From: Oncomelania hupensis
Lineage: Eukaryota; Mollusca; Gastropoda; Littorinimorpha; Pomatiopsidae
Length of the DNA: 64,000 bases
Assembly (NCBI GenBank): GCA_036898135.1
Contig: CM072515.1
Span: 48,064,534 to 48,128,533 of the forward strand
Direction: 5' to 3'
Positions 1 to 10,626 of this stretch are shown here, in pieces; the first letter of the stretch is position 1; every line of letters starts with the position of its first letter. The notes beneath the pieces are model-generated. The model had not been told where the DNA came from and searched no databases. It saw nothing but the letters and a program-made list of their open reading frames with translations. The position numbers and the translations under genes are program-made.

Positions 1-1100
1 AATTACCTCAGATATCATGATAAATATTTTTTTTAACCTGTGCTAAGTGTGTGTGAGAGTGAATGCGCGAAAAAGCAATTTGAGCAAACTGTAGTTTGAA
101 AATGGGCTTTACAAAATAAATCATTATGAATATTATTATGAATTAAAAGAAGGAGAAGATTTTTATATTCTGAAAGGATCCTATAGCTATTAGCAAAGTA
201 CTGGCGTGCACAGCAACATATTAAGTCTATGTAAACGTTGGGATTTGTGTGAAACTTAATACAATCTTGCTATTTATACTGTTCACTAGTAATTTGTCTA
301 AGGCTTGTCAAAGAATTTTCACAAACATTTTCTAATAACACACTATGCTATACTTATTATACTACAAAATTCTGGCCTTCGTGTTCCAGCATTTATAAAC
401 ATTAAAAGTTCTTAATTTATTGTTGACGTTAAAAATATAATGAATGTACTCTGAAATAGCTGCAAGTTATATAAAAATTATATACCTTAATTTTTCATTC
501 TATGTGATATGGCGAGATGGGACAAATTCTTCTTATTGTTAGTTCCTAATGAAACTTACTTCGTTGTTACGCCATTTTAAACACCAGTTTCAGTAGTTGT
601 TGTCATCATTATGCAACTTGTTCTATAAAGTTGAAAAAATTTTCCCACAGCTACAACATTAGCTTGTCTGATATACAACATCTACTGTTTGTGTTGTTGG
701 GATTTGATAACCCTCAAACCTATGAATGACAATGTATCTTCTTGTTCAATTATATTATCTATATGAAAAGTAATATTAATTTGTATTAAACCAGTTTATA
801 CAAGAACTGATTTCCTAGTATATACTGGATACATGTCAAGACTGCCATTATGATTGTATGTAATGAAAACAAACACAATACATTACATAATCATTATTCA
901 TCAGCTATCTCCTGAGAAAGACCATTGTACATAACCAAATACCTTAGCATTGTGATAGTAATTTTAAAACAACTGCACCACACACAAAAGTTTAAGACTA
1001 AAACAAAAAGTTTCAGATCAACAATTACCATTATGAATAAAATAATTTCTTATCGATGTCATATAGATCACAAAAACATATACAAACAACAGCAACAAAA
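1..1100. other. AT-rich non-coding sequence
   Basis: No exon, RNA gene or recognisable transposon end was seen. The stretch lies beyond the 3' end of CYB5R4 and ends at the target-site duplication of the retroelement starting at 1113. Confidence 0.5.
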
Positions 1101-1112
1101 AATGTTGAGAAT

Positions 1113-1688
1113 TACATTACATTACATGATTATTGCTTTAGGTCCAGCGGACTCTTCCGAGCCAAATCAGGACCGGACAACCCCTGATCCGCATAAAAGA
1201 TCTGCTGAAACAACCCTAGTGGTAAAACTGAAAGCTCTCCACCAGCCAGTCATTTTACAATAAAGACATCCCACGCAGGGGACACTGAGGCTGTACTCTA
1301 ATTTATCTAACTCCCGTTTACAAAAACAAAATAGAATACAAACATCATTATAAATTATCAACAAAACACATACATATAAAATACCTACATTGCTAAATAA
1401 TAACATCATAGGAAGCCATAGTGACCACCTGGCAGAAAGTGTCCAATATTCCCAAGCTGATCCAACAGATCTCATACACAAATAAGGAGTCTTGTCCCGG
1501 AAGAGTTTTCAAGAAAAAAGGTAGGTGACTGGTCTAGTGAAGAAGAAGATAGTATAGCAGATTAAAAGAACAGAGCAGGAATGAGAAAAGCAAATGAGAA
1601 AGACAGCGACAGTGGGAATTTAAAGCACTAAATTTCCAGAAAGTGGGGATACTATTTATTCTGAAACCCCCGGCACCCCAACGGGGGT
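1113..1688 (-). mobile_element. ~575-bp non-autonomous retroelement, copy 1
   Basis: One of four near-identical full-length copies in the window (others start at 56620, 61185 and 62280), all in the same orientation. On the minus strand it starts with a CCCC-TTGGGG-type segment and ends in a TAATG-rich tail. It is bounded by a 12-bp duplication, AATGTTGAGAAT, at 1101-1112 and 1689-1700. Fixed length plus a variable-length duplication points to retrotransposition of a full-length short element. The sequence next to the tail (GGTCCTGATTTGGC, then AGTCCGCTGGACC) is shared with the larger non-LTR element ending at 25160. An open frame of about 104 codons exists on the minus strand (1167-1481), but nothing shows that it is translated. 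Confidence 0.8.
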
Positions 1689-1700
1689 AATGTTGAGAAT

Positions 1701-2313
1701 AAGAACGTCATGAACACACACCCACAAAAACTTGTGTGCCTATCTTGATCTTTACACAAGCTCAAACATGCACGTATATGACAATGTCGCATACATAGAT
1801 TCATGAAAATAATATTTAAAAAACCCATAGCATTTCATCTCATGGCACTACAACTCTACATACATTTTCGAACTCTGTTATTTATATTCCAGACTTTTCA
1901 ATTTAACTGTCTCCATGCACGATATTCAACTCTAAAAACAGTTACACCTGTTTAATTGCGTTTACTGAAAATTTTATTACACACACACACACACACACCC
2001 ACACACACACAATTTTTAAAATGTCTGTGGATTTTTATTCATTACAACTGAGTAAATTCACAATTATGTGTAAATCATTTTTTAAAGTGATTTAAGACAA
2101 TTTGTAGTAATGATAAATGTAAAATTACACATTTTTGATCATTCTGGATTTCCTAATCTTTTATCAAACAAAATCATCTGTCCTTATGGAATGATATACA
2201 AGACAAATATGGACCACAAAATATGGACCACAACTGGCAGTTCACAATTTTTATGTGTAATATTGTAAATATTCAAACAGCTGATATAAAAGCTATGGCT
2301 ACATAATACTATT
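1701..2313. other. Non-coding spacer with short CA repeat
   Basis: AT-rich sequence with a short (CA)n run at 1981-2011. No coding or structural feature was recognised up to the TTAA that precedes the piggyBac derivative. Confidence 0.45.
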
Positions 2314-2317
2314 TTAA

Positions 2318-3024
2318 CCCTCTTTGCCCAACGTTTGGGAGCGTTTGAGAAAAAAAAGCACCGGCAATTCTGCAAAGTACGAGAACATTCGAAATTCACG
2401 TGGTCAAGACGGGCGCTTCCATTTTGTTGATATCAAATGGTACTCTCGTCAATGCCTTAGTCTTGTTCTCGCCAGAGTTAAAGCCTCCATTTGACCCCAT
2501 TTCTGCGCGAAGAGGCAGTGTAGTGAAGGAGTTGCAAATTTTCAAAGGCATCGAAATATTCTACAGCCTTTTTTACTAAGGAGGACGATGAAATATGGCA
2601 GATTCTCAATGATGGAAGTGACAGTGATTCCATTTTTGAAGGTTTTGACCCGGAAGATTTGGTTGAACAAAAAGAAAGTGAAAGCGATCTTGACATGCTA
2701 GATGTTTCACTGGTCAGTACACCTGACGTTTTGAGTTACGAAGAAGGTGAGTCGAAAATAAAATAATAAATAATTTTTTGAGTGAAATTTGGCATTTAGA
2801 TTTTTTGTGTAAATCCATAATATTCTAAAATCACATTTAAAGTATTTTTTTTTCTTACAGAAAAATGTATTGACAACATGCAAAAATTAAACAAGTTTGA
2901 AAACAGCTTGTATCCTATTTTATTTTGTTTGTAATGATGCTACCACATATCAGGTGCGGAGTTATTTCCCTTGACATAAGAGTACAGCACATACTTGCTG
3001 AATAAGGTGTCAGGACAAAGAGGG
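2318..3024 (+). mobile_element. 707-bp piggyBac-like deletion derivative
   Basis: The ends are CCCTCTTTGCCC and, reversed, CCCTCTTTGTCC, flanked on both sides by TTAA (2314-2317 and 3025-3028), the target duplication of the piggyBac superfamily. Inside is an acidic open segment at about 2577-2746 with DSIFEGFDPEDLVEQ, like the acidic N-terminus of piggyBac transposases. A GTGAGT donor follows it, and an acceptor at about 2860 leads to a short second exon that stops after about 24 codons. The catalytic domain is missing, so this is a non-autonomous remnant. No in-frame ATG precedes the acidic segment. Confidence 0.8.
2560..2933 (+). pseudogene. piggyBac transposase N-terminal fragment, two exons
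   Basis: Exon A ends at 2746 with ...SYEEG before GTGAGT. Exon B starts near 2861 after a polypyrimidine tract and TTACAG, continues in frame through EKCIDNMQKLNKFENS, and stops at about 2933. The acidic composition and FEGF motif suggest the transposase N-terminus. The rest is deleted, so no nuclease can be made. It is a decayed or internally deleted gene unless the short protein is used as a regulator, which is speculation. Confidence 0.6.
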
Positions 3025-3591
3025 TTAAATCTAACAACATCGTTGTCCAGAGAAATTAAATGTATTAATTTTTGTGCGTGAAGGAGTGTGTGTGTGTGTG
3101 TATGTGTGATTTGTCTGTGTGTGCCCATTTATGTGTTTGAGTGTTAGCACGTATGTACATGCATGCATACATATTAGTATGAGGATGTCGGTGTGTGTGT
3201 TTTTAGCATATTGTCAACAGTATTAACCTCCAACAATGTGCAAGAATTATTGAAAAAAGCAGGTTGGCATTATTTATTTTATCTTTATCTGGTATATGTC
3301 TGCTTACATTCTCTATCAAATGTACACTCTAATTGTAAAAAGGAAACATTTTGTAAATTGTAGTCAATAAAAGATTACACTTTCTAACAAAATATATACT
3401 TTTTTAAATTTACAATTATATCACTATAATAAACTGGACAAAAATATCAATATGTCATGAAAAATTACTGGCTGTATATCCTTCATAATTATAATTATCC
3501 ACCATTTCATCTTGTAGCATGATGCTTTACAAAATCATACCATCAATATCAAACAACATTGCTTTAGCAAATTAACACCCACATAAAAATC

Positions 3592-3699
<108 letters not shown>

Positions 3700-4133
3700 A
3701 TCTAATATTAAGTTAATATCTACACTGAACTATAGTTATACTTTGCCAAAATGAAAAACAAACCAAAACAAACACACTAGAACATTCTAGCTGAATACAG
3801 TTGAATCTCCACTGGACAATTCTAGTTTGAGATAGTTCAAATATCACCACACATACATTGCAACTTCTAAACAACATACTCAAATTCACAAGAACTATTA
3901 ACCAGATGATTGTTTAACGGACATCTATGAATACAGAATACCTATGCCATCTTTTGGCACAATGACAGAGTACCGATGACAGATGAAAGTTCTATGATGG
4001 CACAGCTCTGTCAAGTCTGTATGAGCAGCCACAGGCACTCAAATCATACTAGCCAAATAGGCACCTGATTGTAGGAAAAAAAGTCACTTGGAAATAAAGT
4101 CAAACGAGTTCAATAACTGGGAAAACATTCTAA

Positions 4134-4238
<105 letters not shown>

Positions 4239-5642
4239 TACATACCTAGGCTCACTATTCTACACAAACACATGCCAACGTGCACACATACACACTCAGA
4301 CTTTGTGTTACAGAACAAGACTAGACACAAACTTGTTATTATAACTGTGGTTTTGCGCAGCACACACTAAAGCTTTTGTGGTTTCATTCAGTCCTTGGGT
4401 TGAAAAGAAGAAAATGTAACATTTGAGTGAAATAAACCGAACATGTTAACGACTGCTACCCAGGTGTTGTTGCTCCCTCACACACCCACCCACACATAAG
4501 CAATTGGGATTAGCATTGCTTTGAGGCTGACTGCCTCAATAAACTGAGCAACAGCCCGACAGCAGCAAAAGGTCTGTTGTGAATATACTTATAACTCAAA
4601 TATATGTTAAAAATAAATGTAGATACACATACAGTCAAGTAACAGAGAAATGAAACTATAAACACGGTGAAACACACAGACATAAACAAAGTGAGTGATA
4701 TAAAACCTGTCTATATCCATGACATACGTGAAGCTAACCGAGTGACTTCTCTTCCTCTGACTGATTTTGCTTTTTCCCAGTGACTTTGTTTTCTGTGACC
4801 TTTTTTCCTTTTACGAGACACCCAACCCATAGCATTCAAACAGGCCATAGTAACAAGCCATAGTAACGATCTCACATTTTCTATTCCTACACTGTGGCCG
4901 AGACAACCGGCGGAATTATTCAACTGGTTATTTCAGCCACACTGGATGAACCTCTGACACTTTAATTCATCTTCCAAGCCTGGCCTATGCTGACTAAACC
5001 AGGTCAGAATAATACAAAGAGAAAGGTCAATACATGGAGATGATAAAACATCAGCATTGTAAACAGAGAAGTATGACGCAATTCAGTAACTAACCTTTTT
5101 CTACAACAGATTGCAAAAGGCCTACAATTGAGAACCATCACAACACATCAATAGCCCTCAGGAATATGCAAGAGGTCTAAATACCTACACTGAACTGTCA
5201 GTAGGAGGCAAGAAGCATCCACAGATCAAACTACTGCTTCTTCTTAGATCATTATCATCATTTGAAAACACTGTACAGTAAATGTGTGAGCATGTTTAAG
5301 TTAATTACTAGTATGTACCATCACATACATAGAGAACCTTTAAAGTTGAAGTTTTAAATCTTCAGGAAACACAAGTTGAGTTGTAATGTACCTAGTGTTG
5401 TGAACTTATGGTAGTCAGTGCACACTGTAATTTACAAAAATGTAGCACAAATGATAGTTCATAGGTTGGCTTATAGTTGCATGCTGGTCCATTTTGTGGT
5501 CCCTGGGCAGATGACATCATAACAGAATTATTCCCCTTGACAGAAACATTGCCTGCCACTGACAGGTGCATGGAGACCATAGTTACAGATTCAGATCTGA
5601 ACTTGTATACAGTAATACATAGGGATTTGACCCTAGCAATAA

Positions 5643-6170
5643 AATGCAGGTTCCTATGTAAGTTTTACTGTATGGTTATGATTAACAGCTACAGGCTCTA
5701 CAAGTGCCTAATCATCTACTGAACCTGCTATACTATGCTAATATGAATGGCACAGTCGCTGGGATGGAGATCATCTTTCCAATAATGTTCATAGTTTTCT
5801 CATCAAATAATCTGAGTCACGCTAAATACTCAAACATTCCAATTTATGAATTTATATGAAATGCAAGTTTCTACATAACTTTAACTATATGATTATGATT
5901 AACGTGGGTGGCACAATTGCTGAAATTGAGAGATTTTTAAAGAATGTTTAGACTTTTCTCATCCAGGAGTCTGAATCATACTAAATATTCAAAAAATCAA
6001 TAGAAAGAAGAAGAAGAAGAATCTTTCAGCAACAAATTCCAATGAAATATGGTTTACTATGTAAAGTAATGTTCTATTGAATGATGATGACTCATGGTAA
6101 GTGGCACGATTGTTGAACTGTAGAGATTCCCAAAGAATGTTCATAGTTGTCTCTTCCGACGTCAGCACAA
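5643..6170 (-). repeat. Three diverged tandem units in CYB5R4 3' UTR
   Basis: Three units of roughly 150-210 bp start near 5643, 5858 and 6040. Each carries, on the plus strand, a start like ATGCAGGTTCCTATGTAAG, then a TGATTATGATTAAC-like segment, then GGCACRRTYGYTG, then AGAATGTTCATAGTTTTCTC and an AGTCTGAATCA-like end. They lie just downstream of the CYB5R4 stop codon, so they are probably in its 3' UTR. Confidence 0.65.
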
Positions 6171-6173
6171 AGT

Positions 6174-6228
6174 CTATCCTTCAAAACAGTGCAGGAACTC
6201 CTCGTATATTCCATGCTGCTGTAGTAAA
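6174..6228 (-). CDS. CYB5R4: CYB5R4 terminal coding exon
   Basis: After the acceptor (GCCCTGTCTGTTTCAG) the exon adds one base to complete a serine codon, then encodes LLQQHGIYEEFLHCFEG and a TAG stop at 6174-6176. This matches the family C-terminus, where a leucine-rich helix is followed by a short tail ending near HSF. The phase fits the AG left by the exon at 7575-7649. An upstream AG (rc of position 6258) would create an immediate stop, so the inner acceptor is preferred. The 3' UTR follows to lower coordinates. Confidence 0.85.
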
Positions 6229-6364
6229 CTGAAACAGACAGGGCACAAAGGATTGCTACCTGATGAAAAACACACAAACTATGTCAGCACACATGCACAT
6301 TCTCATGCAGGTACACACATATTCACATATGTGTTATTCAAAATGCACAAACACACCAAAATAA

Positions 6365-6522
6365 TCCAAGACAAAAGCCCACATTCTAGACACAATCGGA
6401 GTACCCAGAGAAAACCCTTGGTGACCTGAAAAGTCATGAACCTAAGTCACATAAGCCACCCTGCGAGGTTCAAACCTTCGACCGTTGGTATAGCAAACCA
6501 GTGCCATAACCAACTGCGTTGC
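6365..6522 (-). mobile_element. tRNA-derived SINE split by a solo LTR
   Basis: Read on the minus strand, an AGGTTTGAACCTC B-box-like element is followed by a body with GGTCACCAAGGGTTTTCTC and, before it, CTTAGGTTCATGAC. The same body occurs near 15080-15160 and 37250-37345. The head appears to continue across the solo LTR at 7110-7140. This is a different SINE family from the one ending in AGCGCTATATAAG. Confidence 0.55.
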
Positions 6523-6527
6523 CAGAC

Positions 6528-7109
6528 TGTTATGTTTGCGACGCGCATGATAGTATGTGTGAGACGCACACGATAGATCCGATCATGTTGTTTTGCAAAG
6601 CATTCAAAAACAGAGTGTATTAACCTTTGATTTGATTTTGCGTTGTAGTTAGAAGAAGCTTGGTATAATGTTGATAATTTTCGTTGATCAATATTATTGG
6701 AGAATTTTCTAGGGTTACTTGTTTACCATCGATCGAAGCGTGTGGATAAATCTGGTGATGGCTACGAGATGATTCTAAGTTATATGACGTAAGATAGTGA
6801 TGACGAAGATTTATTCTGATTGGTTGTAATTGCGTCACGCTGGAACATTAGAACGTTCTCTCAAGTATAGAGAAAAACTATATAATTCATGCACTGTGGT
6901 GAAAAAGTGAGAAAGTGGAAAAAAAACCAATTATTATTGTATGCAGTTGTTGATGTATGCTGAATAAAGTTGGAAAACTTCATACGACAACTCCTGCCTT
7001 GTTGCTGAGTGAACAGGTTGCGTGGATAAACGAATCAGGGTTATACTTATCAGGATTCAAGCATCAGGGCTGAATCAACTACTGATAGAAACCAACCACA
7101 AGTGTAACA
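6528..7109 (+). mobile_element. Solo LTR, 582 bp, TSD CAGAC
   Basis: It starts TGTTATGTTTGCG and ends GTGTAACA, so it has TG...CA-type termini, and it is flanked by a perfect 5-bp duplication CAGAC (6523-6527, 7110-7114). Inside are a TATATAA box near 6886 and an AATAAA near 6962, in the order expected of a Pol II LTR. No internal retrotransposon sequence follows, so it is a solo LTR, probably from LTR-LTR recombination. Superfamily (Ty3/gypsy or BEL) cannot be told from the LTR alone. It sits in the intergenic or intronic DNA between the last two CYB5R4 exons. Confidence 0.85.
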
Positions 7110-7114
7110 CAGAC

Positions 7115-7574
7115 CACCAGGCAATAACACATGTAAAATTGGCAAAACAATCGGAAAAACACCAAAAGAGGAAATAAGTTTTCCCAAAGATTTAAAGTTC
7201 CTTTTGTAGGAGCAGGAGTATCCAGTGTTGGAAATGACACTTTTCCTACAATCTTACATATATATATATATTTTGTCCACCTTTGAGAGCAGGTAATGAC
7301 CTTTCTTGAAGTTAAAGCTGGCCTCCCTTTAACTTGTTTTATTCCTTGAGAAAATATATTATGAATTTCACAATTTATTTGAAACTTTTCACAAAGTCAT
7401 TCTTTTGGTCAGCCCTAGCAACTAACGTGTTTTCAATTTTGGGGAAGGTGAAAAAAGAAAATGCTTCTTATCAACCTTCAGCTTGCAAGGTTAGAGGCTA
7501 GACTTTGGCTTTGGTCACCACGAATACAACCTCGTCATTTATATCTTTTTGTTTGATGCACTGAAAACACTTAC
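7115..7574. other. CYB5R4 intron, no assignable feature
   Basis: Contains a short (AT)n at 7257-7270 followed by TTTTGTCCACCTTTGAGAGC. The same 23-bp string recurs beside the (TA)n array at 53331, so it is probably a repeat. Confidence 0.4.
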
Positions 7575-7649
7575 CTTTTTGCTGTCTTTGTAAACCCTGG
7601 AGTTCCACAAACACAAACCAATGGCCTGACTAGGTCTGTGTTGGAGTCA
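7575..7649 (-). CDS. CYB5R4: CYB5R4 exon with NADH-site CGTPGF motif
   Basis: 75 nt between a polypyrimidine-TTGACAG acceptor and a GTAAGTG donor. It encodes DSNTDLVRPLVCVCGTPGFT and then KTAK. The VCVCG(T)PGF segment corresponds to the CGPxPF motif of the b5-reductase fold that helps bind the NADH nicotinamide half. Threonine replaces the usual proline after CG. The phase is open with both neighbours (in 2, out 2). Confidence 0.9.
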
Positions 7650-8272
7650 CTGTCAAATGCGAAATCAAAGTTAAAATTGTTACTCAAATAACCCATATAT
7701 CAACCTGGTAGAAAATAATGGTTGAATAAATTATTCGTACCAAAGAGTAAGTAATTGTTCTTACATAGTTCAATTACAGGGACAAAAGATCGCAGGATAC
7801 TTTATTGCCAAGTAAATTTATGCAAGAAATACATATTGGTCATCATGGCAGTTCATAAAAATTAAAACAAAACGCATACACACAAATAAAAAGATCACAT
7901 AATGAAATACAAAGAACTAATGACAGTACACAGACTGACCCAGCTCCTAATATTCAACAACTTGGATCATACAGTCACTACTAGCCATGAGCATCTCTTT
8001 GAGATATAAAAGTGTTGTATAAGAAGAGATAATCATCACTATATTATTATAAGAATATATAATAATAATTATTATTATTATATTATTAATATAAGAATAT
8101 ATTATTATCATATTAAGGCCCAAAACAGGTTAGCTGCAACATGCATAAATACACCCATGAAATGTAATTCACAAGCACGCACATACACACATACATGCAC
8201 ACACAGATACACTGAAATACATATCAGCACCAAAATATGGAAGTTGCAAAGGCAATGACAAAATCAACTTAC

Positions 8273-8317
8273 ACATGTCCAGCATTGTCCTGACTGTCTA
8301 AGAGATTTGGGGTACTC
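8273..8317 (-). CDS. CYB5R4: CYB5R4 45-nt micro-exon in reductase linker
   Basis: Bounded by GTTACAG and GTAAGTT, exactly 45 nt long, with no in-frame stop in the phase shared by its neighbours. It encodes STPNLLDSQDNAGHV. Because the flanking exons also join directly in phase, it could be a cassette exon. It belongs to a polar, low-conservation linker before the NADH motif that vertebrate proteins lack or have much shorter. Its acceptor lies only 130 bp from the Harbinger transposon in the same intron. Confidence 0.7.
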
Positions 8318-8447
8318 CTGTAACAAGACACAACACACTTACTCATGGTCAATACATACAACATGTTTATCCTGTTGCTATGTATGTTTTTATTGCTGAT
8401 AGCTAGACTCCTATTGTGGTTCATGTGCATTAAGCATGACAGTCTTA

Positions 8448-8600
8448 AGGGCTGTTTCCTTTTGTACGACACGATGCGACACGACACGACAAAACTCAGC
8501 TGCGATTATTCGGATGCGAATACTCGGACGACAAAATCGTGTTGCGTGTTTCCATTACATGCGATAAATCGGCCCGACAAAAAATAAACCCCGCGCTTTT
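8448..8600 (+). repeat. Harbinger 5' terminal inverted repeat and subterminal repeats
   Basis: Starts AGGGCTGTTTCC and runs into several CGACACGA-type repeats; a second GTGTTTCC occurs near 8548. It pairs with the right end at 13492-13516. The transposase start codon is at 8613. Confidence 0.85.
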
Positions 8601-8612
8601 TTTGTTTACAAA

Positions 8613-8956
8613 ATGGCACCGGTTGCTTCCAAGATTGATGTGCTCAGTGCTTGCCACCGCGACAACACTGTCGTGGTGGTAGCCATCGCTCTACTGGCGT
8701 TGACACAGATAAAGCCAGCGAAGAAGAAAAGAAAGCACAGATTTTGGGTTCACGAAATTCTGAAAAAAAGATTAGAACAAGGAGCTTTTCGTTTGGCTAC
8801 GGAGTTAGTAATTCATGACTCTAAGTTCAAAGAATTTCTGCGCCTGACAAGGGAGCAATTTGCTGTCGTGCTGCATCTTATTGAAGGCGACCTGGAGCGA
8901 ACGAGCTCTGTCAGAGTGCCCATATCTCCCCGTGAACGCTTGACGGTCTGCCTGAG
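8613..8956 (+). CDS. Harbinger transposase exon 1
   Basis: ATG at 8613 opens 344 nt that end in LTVCL(R) before a GTAAGT donor at 8957. It encodes the N-terminal helical region, with a basic stretch KPAKKKRKHRFWVHEIL typical of the part before the HTH in HARBI1-like proteins. The last codon is split AG|A and completed by exon 2, giving the family-typical join ...RLTVCLR-YLATGESYRS. There is no in-frame stop or frameshift. Confidence 0.9.
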
Positions 8957-9119
8957 GTAAGTTCTCAATCATTAATTGTATTTAAAGAATCGATCCCGCA
9001 GTGGGGTACTGCAGCTTTTGAAATTAAAGGCCCCCCCTCCCCCCCTTCACGAGTAGGGTGAAGAGTTTACTCTCTCCTCTCTATTGGTTCGCGCCCCCAT
9101 CCCACCCCTACCCCTATAT

Positions 9120-9249
9120 TATGACGGCTTACTGATGTCAAAAGCACATAATTATAATTATGTTAACATAATTATAATTATGTTGACATAATTATAATTA
9201 TGTTAACATAATTATAATTATGTGCTTTTGATATCAGTAAGCCGTCATA
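9120..9249. mobile_element. Foldback element in transposase intron, TSD CTATAT
   Basis: A 130-bp near-perfect palindrome. The outer arms read TATGACGGCTTACTGATRTC and then AAAAGCA. The centre is four copies of the self-complementary 16-mer CATAATTATAATTATG separated by TTAA or TTGA. A 6-bp duplication CTATAT lies at 9114-9119 and 9250-9255. It sits wholly inside the intron at 8957-9349. No coding capacity; the superfamily was not recognised. Confidence 0.85.
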
Positions 9250-9349
9250 CTATATCGCCCTTCACTCCCAAACTGAAACACGCTGTCTATGCCTGTGTTT
9301 CGCATTGCCAGGCGATTCAATCTACGTTTGAATTGTTATTTGTCTGCAG

Positions 9350-10286
9350 ATACTTGGCAACAGGGGAGAGTTACCGGTCATTAGCTTTCCAGTTCCGGAT
9401 TGGTGTCACCACGGTCAGCAGGATAGTAGCGGAGGTTTGTGAGGTCTTGTGGATTCACCTCTCTCCTGATTATTTGGCAGCGCCGTCGACGAGCTACGAC
9501 TGGCTCCTTGTGGCTGAGAATTTTGAGAAGAAATGGCAGTTTCCACATTGTCTCGGAAGCCTTGACGGCAAACATGTCGTCATGAAAGCCCCAGGAAATT
9601 CAGGGTCCCTGTACTTTAACTACAAGGGGACATTTTCCCTTGTACTTATGGCCCTTGTAGACGCCAATTTGCGATTTCTTGCTGTTGACATCGGCGCCTA
9701 TGGCCGCAATAGCGACGGCGGTGTTTTGTCACGATCGTCGATGGGGAGGGCGTTCTCAAAGAATGCTCTCAACTTTCCTGAGGACTCGCCCTTGCCAGGT
9801 GCCCCAGGACTGGGGAAGCTGCCATATGTCATTCTTGCCGATGAGGCGTTTCCACTGACCACATACATGATGAGACCGTTCCCTGGAAAACGTACGTCAC
9901 TGGCGCAAAAGTGTTTCAACTATCGCCTCTCACGCGGCAGAAGGATCGTTGAGAACGCCTTTGGCGTGTTGGCAGCGAGGTGGCGTGTGTTCCACACGAA
10001 AATAGCAGTCCAACCAGCAACAGCACGAAGCATCGTGAAAGCAACCCTTGTGCTTCACAATATGCTTCAAGCCCAAACTACACCAGCGCAAGTCACCTGC
10101 CTCCTGGAGGAGGTGAGGGGGGTGCCCATTCAAGGTCTGGTCAGCATTCAACGCACCGGAAACCGAGGAGCGCGCCAGGCTGTCCAGGTGAGAGAGCTCT
10201 ACATGGACTACTTCACAAAGTACTGTCCGGTGCCGTGGCAGTTGAACCACATCCAACGGGGAAGTCTTGGCCTAGACGACCAGTAG
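9350..10286 (+). CDS. Harbinger transposase exon 2 (DDE nuclease)
   Basis: 937 nt from the acceptor TTTGTCTGCAG to a TAG stop; joined to exon 1 it gives 426 residues, a usual length for HARBI1-like transposases. A helix-turn-helix region (YRSLAFQFRIGVTTVSRIV) comes first, then the DDE_Tnp_4 nuclease. Candidate catalytic residues are D187 in SLDGKHV, D237 in GRNSDGGVL and E316 in RRIVENAFGVLAARWR. The conserved ILADEAFPL lies between the last two. The C-terminus has YMDYFTKYCPVPWQ, the family end motif. It is expected to cut and paste the element at TWA sites together with the MADF protein. The gene looks intact. Confidence 0.93.
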
Positions 10287-10385
10287 AGCAGTTCAAATCC
10301 CAAAGCCGACCTCTCTCGTCTTGGATTCTCTATTACCACCGATCGATGGTGTGTGTGTGTGTGTGAGACAGAGAGAGAGATTGAC

Positions 10386-10425
<40 letters not shown>

Positions 10426-10620
10426 ACAGAGAGAGACCTATGGTGGGCGTTTCAGACGGTCACCCATCCAAGTCATAACGGTCGTGTCTAATGTTGCTTA
10501 ACTTCAATTCAGCATATAAGTAACGTAGTGAAACCACAGGATGCAAGTGGGTGTGTGTGTCGGAGTGTTTTGTGTTTTTTTTTTCTTTGTCGTTTTTATT
10601 TTTTATTTTATCACAATATA
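10287..10620. repeat. GT/GA simple repeats and 5S-like SINE remnant inside Harbinger
   Basis: (GT)n at 10349-10364 and (GA)n at about 10369-10422 lead into a minus-strand segment at about 10460-10512. It reads AAGTTAAGCAACAT, then GACTTGGATGGGTGACCG, matching the conserved internal part of 5S rRNA. It is a truncated 5S-derived SINE or 5S pseudogene inserted 3' of the transposase gene. Confidence 0.6.
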
Positions 10621-10626
10621 CTGTAC

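Noticed and set aside
1167..1481. 104-codon frame in the ~575-bp element as a real protein
   Set aside because: Open in copies 1 and 3, shortened in 2 and 4, with no recognisable domain; probably incidental.
6174..6258. Alternative longer terminal CYB5R4 exon starting at 6257
   Set aside because: In the required phase it gives an in-frame TAG at once; the inner acceptor restores the family C-terminus.
9980..10366. Other frames overlapping transposase exon 2
   Set aside because: Shadow frames of the DDE transposase with no motif of their own.
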